A stretch of DNA of 40,251 nucleotides from a virus, in IMG/VR virus record IMGVR_UViG_3300033145_000513, positions 1-40,251 of that record. The stretch is one strand, 5' to 3'. A model generated the notes under the pieces. It was not told the origin of the DNA and did no database searches. It worked only from the letters and a program-made list of their open reading frames with translations. Every line of letters begins with the position of its first letter. Within the stretch, counting starts at the first letter, position 1. Below are positions 1 to 7,900 of the stretch, piece after piece. Position numbers and translations under genes: made by a program.

Positions 1-114
1 AGGCTGAACAGCAAAAAATAGTTGATGATCTTGAACGGAAAAAAGTTCATGCTGATCAATATTATGATGATGCTTTGGTTAAGCTGAATGAAATAAAAGA
101 CACAACTGCGGAAT
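1..114. repeat. Terminal direct repeat, left copy
   Basis: These 114 bases recur exactly at 40138-40251. The simplest reading is that the contig is circular, or has redundant ends, and the overlap was left untrimmed. A real phage terminal repeat is also possible. The repeat lies inside a small coding sequence rather than next to the terminase genes, which favours an assembly overlap. Confidence 0.97.
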
Positions 115-137
115 ATAAAAAAGATAAGGACAAATAA
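3..137 (+). CDS. 3' part of a small coiled-coil protein (continues from 40074 across the junction)
   Basis: Joining the window ends, the frame opened by the ATG at 40074 continues here for 44 codons after an in-frame TAG at 40137-40139, ending at TAA 135-137. The residues are charged and helix-prone (for example EQQKIVDDLERKK) and match the character of the 21 residues before the amber, so the two halves look like one roughly 66-residue protein. The stop overlaps the ATG of the next gene by one base (TAATG), as expected for translational coupling. No good start codon exists inside this part. Function is unknown. Its place before the tail hub gene suggests a small virion or assembly protein. 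Confidence 0.5.
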   Translation, partial: AEQQKIVDDLERKKVHADQYYDDALVKLNEIKDTTAEYKKDKDK

Positions 138-1954
138 TGACGCAACCGATTCCATCAACCGCGCGAGATTATCCGGTATTCTTGCCGAATAAGGGGCCCG
201 TATTAGATAAGCCCAAAGAATTTTTGCAAGATAGTATTTCGCCATATTCGCGCAATATGGAATTGCTTAATGAAATGATTCAGGGCAGGCGAGGCCTGGC
301 AAAATTATTGACGACGGTATTATCCGGATATGTTTTGGCGCAACCTAAACTACGGGCGTTTAATAACACAAAATATAATTTATTTTGTACTTCAAAAGAC
401 ATTTATTCTCTTGATTATTCAAACTCAAGATATGACATACTTACACCTACTTACACAACTGGAACCATCGAGATCCAGGCTGGCACGCCTACTATATTAA
501 GAGGATCCGGCACTTTATGGGATGCTAACGCGAAGGCGGGTGATTTTATAAAAATTGGTGCGGGATCTGTTCATACAGATTCAACGTGGTATGAAATCGA
601 ATCGGTGGACTCAGATACATTAATCACGCTGACTGCGTCAGGGCCCACAACGGGAGCAGGCGCAAGTTATGTTTTAAGACAAATATTTTCTGGTGGCAAT
701 ACATATTTTTGGGATTGGGAGCAATTTCTTGACGATAATCTTGGCGAAGTGGTTATTATGACAAATGGCGTTGATACTCCAGTATATTGGGACGGAGCCG
801 GCGCGGTTGTTGCGATGGGGACTCTTGCCACAGGATTTACAGCAGCAAAATATGTCGATGTTTACAAAGATCGTATACTGTTTCTTGATACGGTCGAGGG
901 GGGAGCCAGGCAGCCGCAAAGGGAAAGATGGAGCGGCGTTGCAGATCTGACGGATTGGACGGATATAGACTTCGCAGATTTTGTTGACGAGCCTACATTC
1001 ATCACGGGGACAGCAAGATTTGCTGGTTATCACATTGTATTTAAGGAAACGAATGCGTATGTGGGCCGACATGTAGGTAGCACGGAAGTTTTTGATTATG
1101 ATCTTGCTTCTGAGTGTGAAGGATGCAGGGCCAGGTTTTCCATAATAGAACACAAGGAATTTCTTGCTTATTACGGATCTGATAAAAAGTTTCACAAGTG
1201 GAATCTTTTGCAAGATCAAATTATTAGTGAATCGATATTCCCGGAAACGAAAGAGTTTGATCCGAATACTGATAAATATATTACGGCTGGTCAAATAAAA
1301 AGAAAAAATCATATACGGTGGCATTGTCCTTATGGTGACGCGGATAAACATAATTATACAGTTGTTTGGGATTATTCTGTTACGGATAGATTTGAGATAA
1401 AGATATGGCAATATGCGGAAGAAGATGCAACCTTGTCTTTTGGATCATTTGTATTGACAAGCGATGTATATGCCGATGATGCTATTTTTGGCGCGTTGTA
1501 TGCTGATGAAACGCTTGGATTTGCTGATGATAGTAGTTTGTTATCAGACGCGGAAATTACTTTATATGGTGGATATGACGGAATTGTAAGAATAGTAGAC
1601 AGCGGGACAGACGATAACGGGTCAACGTATAATAGGCTATTAAGGTTTAAGCGATTTAATCTCGGCTTATATAATAGAAGGAAGCGATTGCAAAGTCAAA
1701 CGTGGTGGTTAGAACAGGCATCGTCCGGAACGGTTACAATCAAGATGCGGTTAGATGATAGCACGGATTATCATACAACAACGAAGGTGATCACGCTTTT
1801 AGGCAGTCCAGCAAGCAAGGAGATTACTAAGCAAAACATAGTGTGGGATTTGCATGCGGTTACATTCCAGCCGGAAATATCAGCAACAAACCATTTTTCA
1901 CTTGAGGGATTTGTTAATTATTATTATATAGGAGGCTTTGCTAGTGGTGCTTAA
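137..1954 (+). CDS. Putative tail hub / stabilisation protein, P22 gp10-like propeller
   Basis: This 605-residue protein has an AAGGA ribosome site six bases before the ATG. It is rich in beta strands and in repeats typical of the gp10 tail-hub/stabilisation family of short-tailed phages: an NGVDTPVYWDG stretch, a KDRILFLDT segment, an ERWSGVADLTDWT segment, and several aromatic blade-like motifs between residues 190 and 420. Residues about 105-185 look like an inserted small beta domain. In P22-type phages such proteins cap the portal-adaptor channel and hold the needle or fibres. The position upstream of fibre-like and ejection-type genes fits that job. The assignment rests on pattern resemblance and context. 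A generic tail protein is the alternative. Confidence 0.55.
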   Translation: MTQPIPSTARDYPVFLPNKGPVLDKPKEFLQDSISPYSRNMELLNEMIQGRRGLAKLLTTVLSGYVLAQPKLRAFNNTKYNLFCTSKDIYSLDYSNSRYDILTPTYTTGTIEIQAGTPTILRGSGTLWDANAKAGDFIKIGAGSVHTDSTWYEIESVDSDTLITLTASGPTTGAGASYVLRQIFSGGNTYFWDWEQFLDDNLGEVVIMTNGVDTPVYWDGAGAVVAMGTLATGFTAAKYVDVYKDRILFLDTVEGGARQPQRERWSGVADLTDWTDIDFADFVDEPTFITGTARFAGYHIVFKETNAYVGRHVGSTEVFDYDLASECEGCRARFSIIEHKEFLAYYGSDKKFHKWNLLQDQIISESIFPETKEFDPNTDKYITAGQIKRKNHIRWHCPYGDADKHNYTVVWDYSVTDRFEIKIWQYAEEDATLSFGSFVLTSDVYADDAIFGALYADETLGFADDSSLLSDAEITLYGGYDGIVRIVDSGTDDNGSTYNRLLRFKRFNLGLYNRRKRLQSQTWWLEQASSGTVTIKMRLDDSTDYHTTTKVITLLGSPASKEITKQNIVWDLHAVTFQPEISATNHFSLEGFVNYYYIGGFASGA

Positions 1955-2435
1955 ACATTCACAAAATTTAAGATTACCCGATATTAAAAGAATCAAGGAT
2001 CCTGAAATACGAAAAATTTTTGAACAATTAACGCGTGCGGTTTTTGATTCGGAAAAGAATATTTATGACGATTTGAAAAAACTTGATGATTCTGATAATG
2101 TTGAGGCGTCGGCAGTCATAACCGACAATGCGATCGTGCGCGGTGATGGTGGGGCAAGGGGCGTACAGGATGCTACGCCAACAATATCGGATGCCGGCAT
2201 AATTTCAACTGTGACCGATCCTGTTGCTGCTCAAGATGCTGCGACAAAAGCATCTTCGGAAGCCGCTGCTGCTGCTGCATCTAAGTGGGAGGTAGACGGG
2301 GGAGATACAGAAATGAAAACAGCAGATGATATGGATATGCAAAATATGCAAATTAAGGGGGTGCGTTTAGAAAATAGGACAGATGATACGGGATGCACAC
2401 AAACAGGCAGGATATGGTTTAGGACGGATGTATAA
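1944..2435 (+). CDS. Fibre-like or tail appendage protein
   Basis: I place the start at the GTG at 1944 because GGAGG at 1931-1935 lies eight bases upstream. A TTG at 1938 is too close. The 163-residue product starts with a helical, basic segment (about 1-50). It continues with the alternating small and charged pattern common in phage fibre shafts (NAIVRGDGGARGVQDA, then VTDPVAAQDAATK) and contains an alanine run. The gene overlaps the hub gene by 11 bases and the next fibre-like gene by one base, so the three are probably co-translated. It probably connects the hub to the distal protein. The exact role is inferred. Confidence 0.5.
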   Translation: MVLKHSQNLRLPDIKRIKDPEIRKIFEQLTRAVFDSEKNIYDDLKKLDDSDNVEASAVITDNAIVRGDGGARGVQDATPTISDAGIISTVTDPVAAQDAATKASSEAAAAAASKWEVDGGDTEMKTADDMDMQNMQIKGVRLENRTDDTGCTQTGRIWFRTDV

Positions 2436-3115
2436 TGGCAGCCATCAATTACGCTGGTATCGCGGCCAACACAACATATTCTCATACTAAACTGGGTTGG
2501 AATGCTCCCACGACTATTGGCGTTATCGGTAATGCTTTTGATAGCAACGCTGGGACTTCGTTCGCGGTTACTGATACATACACGAATGGAGCCTATGTAC
2601 GATTAACACTGAGGGTAGCCTTCACTGTCCCTCCCAATATAAGTAAGATTAAATTTATTTTTAATGCTACAAAAAGTACTGGTTCGTGGGACGCAGTACA
2701 ATCTTATTATAAGTTAACTACATGGGCAGACAATACAGCGTTTGTTGTACTTGAAAACACTACTCCTTGGACTCCAGGCAGCACGCTAACAAAAACTTTT
2801 GATGGAACTTGGACTAAGTGTGATTATGTTCAAATAGAAATGCAGGCTCTTGTAGCCCCGGCGGGTAACACAACAGTTAATGCGATAGCTTATGAAATTC
2901 AAGCCTGGGGGGAGGAGTATCAAGACATTGGATTGAGGCTTAAGACTGCTTCGGGAATAATTAATATAGGATGTGATACGGTGGGTACTCACCCACTAAG
3001 AATAAGAAAGGGCGGCACTACTTATGGCATACCGTTAATTGCTACTGGGGGGGCGGATGATAGTGGGATCAGAATATATGATGGAGCGTCGATAAAAACA
3101 ATACCTAAACTGTAA
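2435..3115 (+). CDS. Putative fibre/appendage tip protein
   Basis: This 226-residue protein starts at an ATG sharing its A with the previous TAA. The sequence is strand-rich, with many Thr, Asn and Tyr residues and no membrane segment. The tail end (SGIRIYDGASIKTIPKL) resembles C-termini seen in phage receptor-binding or appendage proteins. The middle looks like a carbohydrate-binding beta sandwich, but no family is recognised with confidence. The gene is almost free of GATC sites (none between about 2221 and 3066), unlike the neighbouring genes, which fits recent exchange of a host-range gene. It could be a tip module paired with the 163-residue protein upstream. Confidence 0.5.
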   Translation: MAAINYAGIAANTTYSHTKLGWNAPTTIGVIGNAFDSNAGTSFAVTDTYTNGAYVRLTLRVAFTVPPNISKIKFIFNATKSTGSWDAVQSYYKLTTWADNTAFVVLENTTPWTPGSTLTKTFDGTWTKCDYVQIEMQALVAPAGNTTVNAIAYEIQAWGEEYQDIGLRLKTASGIINIGCDTVGTHPLRIRKGGTTYGIPLIATGGADDSGIRIYDGASIKTIPKL

Positions 3116-3126
3116 GGGGAGTTAAG

Positions 3127-3240
3127 ATGTTTGGATTATTTATGAGGATGTGGGGAAAGTTTTTTGAGAAGAGGAGCGGGGCGAAAAAGCGTTTTTTTGA
3201 TTTTTCTAACAAGAGTTATATGCGGGTGAAAAACCCGTAA
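3127..3240 (+). CDS. Small basic hypothetical protein
   Basis: A 37-residue open frame starts at ATG 3127 behind a clear purine-rich site (AGGGGAG) and ends at TAA 3238-3240. The product is very basic and aromatic (GKFFEKRSGAKKRFFDF). It sits tightly between the fibre-like gene and the CxxCxxCC gene, in the same direction and with short gaps. That and the ribosome site are the reasons for calling it. No family is recognised. Confidence 0.45.
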   Translation: MFGLFMRMWGKFFEKRSGAKKRFFDFSNKSYMRVKNP

Positions 3241-3253
3241 GACAAGAGGACAT

Positions 3254-3469
3254 ATGATGTGGGAGTGTAAAAAATGCGGATGTTGTTGCAGGCTGGTCGG
3301 ATATGCACTTCCAGAATTAGACAGGGGCGACAAGGTATGCAGGCATTTAACAAAAGATAATTTGTGCAAAATATATGAAGAACGTCCCAAAATTTGTAGA
3401 GTAAAATTGTTTAGGATAAACGATGAAGAAATGATAAAACATTGTCAGGGGTTACAAGCCCTGGCTTAA
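3254..3469 (+). CDS. CxxCxxCC zinc/iron-chelating protein (YkgJ family-like)
   Basis: This 71-residue protein carries the N-terminal motif CKKCGCCCR at about residues 5-13, then CRHLTKDNLC and YEERPKICR. This cysteine spacing is the hallmark of the YkgJ/CxxCxxCC metal-chelating family (formerly UPF0153). Members normally run to 80-150 residues, so this is a compact version. Two ATGs (3254 and 3257) are possible, with an AAGAGGA site upstream. Biochemical function in the family is poorly defined and metal binding is inferred from the cysteines. It is surrounded by virion genes, which is unusual for this family. Confidence 0.75.
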   Translation: MMWECKKCGCCCRLVGYALPELDRGDKVCRHLTKDNLCKIYEERPKICRVKLFRINDEEMIKHCQGLQALA

Positions 3470-3485
3470 TAAGGGGGGTATAATT

Positions 3486-4355
3486 ATGGCACTTCCAGCA
3501 TTTGTATTGCCGGCAGTTTTAGGGGCTATGGGCGGGGCGGGGATTACAGCGCTATCTCAAAAGGGTGGGACTGATTTCACACAGATTGCAAATCGTTTCG
3601 GATCACTAGAGAAGCCCTTGACTGATTACTATTCTGAAAAAATAGGGCAGCCAGGCCCGACATATCCAGGTGGGGGAAAGGCTGCAGTTGCGCCATTATC
3701 ACCACAGGAAGGGCAGTCTTTCGATTTTTTACGCAAGTTTGGGGAAGGCGATTTTGGATCAACATTCGGCGCAGGGAAAGCGCAGATTGAAAAGACTTTG
3801 ACGAATCAGTTTGATCCAACAACGTCACCTTATTACCAGGCAATCAAAGCAGAATCATCAAGGAATCTTGAAGATACGCAAAGAAATATTGCAGATCAAG
3901 CGGCCGGTGGAGGACGGTATTATACTGGCGCGCGGGTGGCGCGACAACAAGAAGCAAGCACAGAGAGAGATCTTAATCTTGATACTCTGATGGCAACATT
4001 AGCTGATAAAGAACGGGAACGCGCAATCGGCGTTATTCCGCAAGCATTACAATATGGACAAGCAGAATATCAGCAACCGCTAGAAAAAGCAGCAGCGTTT
4101 CAATCTTTAGGTGCTTTGCCTAGATCTATCTCGCAAGCGGAAAAGTCTTTTGATGTTGGACAATTTCAGCAGTCAGAGGTTGATTATCCGAAAGATATTG
4201 CAAGCATGCTTTCCGCATTACTTACTGGCAATCAGCCGGTGCTTCAACAAAATCAGCCTAGCGGAATAAGTCAGTTAATGGGCGGGCTTGGTCAAGGTGC
4301 CGGTCAAATCGGGACAGCAATGCTATTGCAGAAAATATTAAGTGGGGGGGCATAA
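3486..4355 (+). CDS. Putative internal virion / ejection protein 1
   Basis: This 289-residue protein has a glycine- and alanine-rich hydrophobic N-terminus (about residues 3-22), a long helical and glutamine-rich middle, and a hydrophobic glycine-rich C-terminus (GGLGQGAGQIGTAMLLQKIL). Short-tailed phages commonly have such proteins in a run of three that leave the head and enter the envelope during DNA ejection (the P22 gp7/gp20/gp16 arrangement). This is the first of three same-direction genes ending with a 1599-residue protein. A GGGGGG site precedes the ATG. Function is inferred from composition and order; no catalytic motif is visible. Confidence 0.5.
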   Translation: MALPAFVLPAVLGAMGGAGITALSQKGGTDFTQIANRFGSLEKPLTDYYSEKIGQPGPTYPGGGKAAVAPLSPQEGQSFDFLRKFGEGDFGSTFGAGKAQIEKTLTNQFDPTTSPYYQAIKAESSRNLEDTQRNIADQAAGGGRYYTGARVARQQEASTERDLNLDTLMATLADKERERAIGVIPQALQYGQAEYQQPLEKAAAFQSLGALPRSISQAEKSFDVGQFQQSEVDYPKDIASMLSALLTGNQPVLQQNQPSGISQLMGGLGQGAGQIGTAMLLQKILSGGA

Positions 4356-4357
4356 TT

Positions 4358-4975
4358 ATGGCATCATATCAAATAGTACAACAAGCCCCGCAGCCTGGGT
4401 TTTTGCAAGGGTTAGGGCAGGGCATTCCGCAAGGCGCCAATACGTTTCTTCAAGCATTGCTTCCGGCTATATTAAAACAACAGGCAGCCACGGCAGAAGC
4501 AGAGGAATCGAAAACGCAAACTAACGCATATATCGAAGCGTTAAGAGAAGGTGGATTCGAGCAATCCGGTGCTACTATTGGCAAAGAAGGGGGAATAAGC
4601 CGAAGATTTGCAAAGCCTAAAGAGGCAAAGCCTCCGACATTTCTTGAATCGTCAAGAGAAGCGGCGAAAGGCGACATTTCTTTTGATGCCTTGCAAGAAT
4701 TATTCCCTACAAAGTTTGATGAAATTACAACGATGAAAGATCAACTCACTCCGGTGGAGAAAGCGCCAGGGTTTACGCCAGGAACGGGATCTCCGATCAG
4801 CCACATCAAGTCTTTTTTCAGCGGAGAACAAGCCGAGATCAATGATCAGACACAAACTGTAATTGATAACATTAAAAATAAAGCCGACCTTGACGAATTG
4901 AGAACAAACGCAAAAGCCTATGGGGAAGCTGGTGTTGACGTCAAGGCGATCTTAGAACATTTTGGAGTGAACTAA
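4358..4975 (+). CDS. Putative internal virion / ejection protein 2
   Basis: This 205-residue protein has a hydrophobic, glutamine-rich N-terminus (FLQGLGQGIPQGANTFLQAL, residues 15-34), a helical alanine/glutamate segment, then a proline-rich linker and a helical C-terminus. The style matches the preceding gene, and the two start in almost the same way after their ribosome sites. The start is two bases after the previous stop, and the stop is immediately followed by the ATG of the giant gene at 4976. These tight joints imply co-translation of a three-protein ejection set. No enzyme motif is seen. Confidence 0.5.
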   Translation: MASYQIVQQAPQPGFLQGLGQGIPQGANTFLQALLPAILKQQAATAEAEESKTQTNAYIEALREGGFEQSGATIGKEGGISRRFAKPKEAKPPTFLESSREAAKGDISFDALQELFPTKFDEITTMKDQLTPVEKAPGFTPGTGSPISHIKSFFSGEQAEINDQTQTVIDNIKNKADLDELRTNAKAYGEAGVDVKAILEHFGVN

Positions 4976-7900
4976 ATGGCTCTTAGATTATTGGGCGATA
5001 GGCAAACTGAGGATCCTAAGAGCCGGTTAAGCCTGCTGGATAAAACTTTAACTTCCAAACCGATTAGCGCAGCAATCGACTTTTTAAGCGGCGGGCAAGG
5101 AAAAAAGCCCTCTGCTTTTGATCAATTTACTCCAAAACCATTTTTCCCGGAGCAAAAAATTATTCCCCCGCCAAGTGCATTTAATCAAGGCATAGACTTT
5201 GAAGCTGCAAGTAAAATGTTGCCGAAGGTTGGATTTGAAGAACCCACTCCGTTCACGCCAAGTGCAATCGATAAATTTTTCCCCATCGCGAAATTAACTG
5301 GACAAACAGAAGGACTAGAGATACCAGGAAAAGCCATTCCCCAATTAAGAAAACCGCCAAGAAAAAAAGATCCTATCGCAAGCGCCGTTGATTCAATAGG
5401 TAAATTTTTCCGCGAACCTAAAGAGCAGTCGGCCGCCAGGTATAATAACATTAATGCAATATCCAAATTGACAGGGATCTCGCTACAAGACGTTAACGAC
5501 AATATCAAAGAATTGTCTAGGAATCCAAACATAACGGGCATTAAGGGTGGGTTATCTAATGAAGAATATACTGGCATGGTATTCGCTCCTCTTATTGTTG
5601 TTGGCGCTGTTGCTAATCCAGTAAATACAATTATAGGACTAGGGACATTTTCAGCGCTTAATAAAGTTGTAGATCTCAATGAGTTTGTACCGTCAGACGC
5701 GAGCAATGAAGTAAAAACCGCGGTTGAGATAGCGGATTTTGTAGCGAAGGCGCTGGCAACAAAAGGCATTATGAAGTACGCAAAAGGCAATGCCGGATCA
5801 ATCGCAGAGAATTTCACAAAGAAAAAAATCACTGAATTAATACCAGGCAAGAGAGTAAAAATACCAGCGAAAGAGGTTTTTGATTCTTTACGGGGCGAAG
5901 GTAAGGGGCAAGACGTTGAGTTTCTTAAAACGCTTGAGCAGATTACGGGGGATAAGAGGGCAATAAGAAACGCTATGAAGAAGGGTGTTGATATTGAGAT
6001 CCCCGCAGAAGAAATTTCAAGGATGGTTGATCGTCCGTGGTGGAGCGGATTTAAGAAGGTTATTGCCAAGATAGATCTTCCGTTGAAGGGCTTGTCTATT
6101 GAGGATGTTTCGGGAAAAGGCGAAAAATTGCCTCAAAAAATTTTTGATGCGGAGGGCAAGAAAATTCCGCTTAAGGTTGGGCCTCCAAGTGCTGAAATAT
6201 TGGCAGCAGTCGGAGAAAAACCGAAACCAAAATTATGGACAGAGCATCCACTAGTTAAAGCAGAATTAACTTTGGAAATGGCAGAAGAATTGGGACAAAA
6301 AACTCCCGAGGAATTACAGGAAGTTTTAAACCAGCCTGTTTCAAAAGCTATTAAGGATGAAGCTAAAAGATTGCTAGAAGCTCCACCTGTCAAACCGCCG
6401 AAGAAGCCGCCAGTTGCAGAGGGCGCAGAGGAGCCGGAAGAATTTGATTGGGATAAGTTTAAAAAAGATTTTCCTGATGCAAAAGTTTCTACGATGGATG
6501 ACATCGTTAAGGAACATTACCTAAAACTTCCACAAAGTGAAAAGGATCGGCTCTTTGGTGACTTTGATCCGTTTGAAAAGCAGGAGCCAGCCATTGAAGA
6601 AGAATTTAAGGATTTCAGCGATAAACAACTTGTGAAAGAGTTGTCGAATCTTGTTAGCAATTTTGAAGCGCCGCAAACGATTAAGGATCTTGAAGGAAAT
6701 TACAGCCGGCTATCTTCCGGATTTTTACCGGACTTTTCGGAGAAGGGATATACTCCGGAATACTTACAAAAGATTTATAAAAAATATACAGAGGGATCCA
6801 AACTAACAGAAAAGGAAGCGGAAGATCTTGTTTTCACTTTAAATTCATTTAAGGGGATGTTTGGAATTGAAGAATCCAAAAAAATTCCTGACATGGTAAC
6901 TGTTAAGGATATCCGTAAAAGCAAGGCGAATAAGCAGATCGTTAATAAGATCGCGAAAGCTCTTAAAAGACAGGTGGCGCCAGGCAAGGTGAAAGGGATT
7001 GTCAGGGAAAAGACTGGGCTAGAAAAGAAAGAGGCATTGTCTGTATCAGATAAACAAGCGCTTAAAGAGGGATTGAAGAAAGAGGCGAAAGGTGGGCGTG
7101 CGGGCGCCAGGGCAGCGAAAAAAGAGGAAGCTGCGAAGTTTAAGGCCGTTGTTAAAGAGAAGGGCGAGGCTTTAAAACGCAAGGGCGTAATGAATGTGCT
7201 TAAGTACGATATTATAGCGCGTGATGTTGCAACTGGTGATTTTGCTAAGATGGAAGCGAAGCTGAAAAGTAGGCTAGAACGGCTAGAAAAGAAAAGCCAG
7301 GCTGGATTACTTAAGGAAGATATACGCCGGCGATCGGAGTTGGCTAGGCTGAAAGAATTTTTCCAAAACAAGGAATTGCGCCAGGCAGCAAGGAAGCGAT
7401 TGTCTGATGATATTAAACGCATGTTGAAGGATATCAAAGCGGCGCCAACTAAAAATATCCCGATTGAATACAAAGATGCGATCGAGGAAATAAAAGACGC
7501 GATCGATTTTGACGAGGTTAAATTGTCAAAGATCTTGCGTCAATCGAAGTTGGCGAAATTCGTTGAAAATCCGGAATTGTTAAAGCGCATAAAAGAATTA
7601 GATGATATCGATTCCGGCAATATGTCTATTGGAGATCTGCGCCAGGTGCATGACTTAATTGAAACCCTGCAGCACGAAGGATTGCACGGGGATAAATTAT
7701 TAACGCTGAAAAAAGAGCATTCTTTTGATGCGATAGTAGAAGAAGGATCCAGCGCCATTAAGGGATCGGGTGGTATCGATAATATTCCCAATGTGGAAAA
7801 GATTGAAAAAGGCTGGTTTCAAAAATCGGTAGAATGGAAAAGTAATTATCTTGCAGAAAACCGGCCGCCGGAAACGATTATTGAGCAATTTGATGATTAT

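Noticed and set aside
5185-6069. Long minus-strand open frame (294 codons) opposite the giant virion gene
   Set aside because: It is a shadow of the plus-strand gene: no ribosome site, low-complexity hydrophobic/serine composition and complete overlap with a well-supported gene. The other long minus-strand frames (674-1411, 6775-7473, 28245-28910, 34774-35361) fail in the same way.
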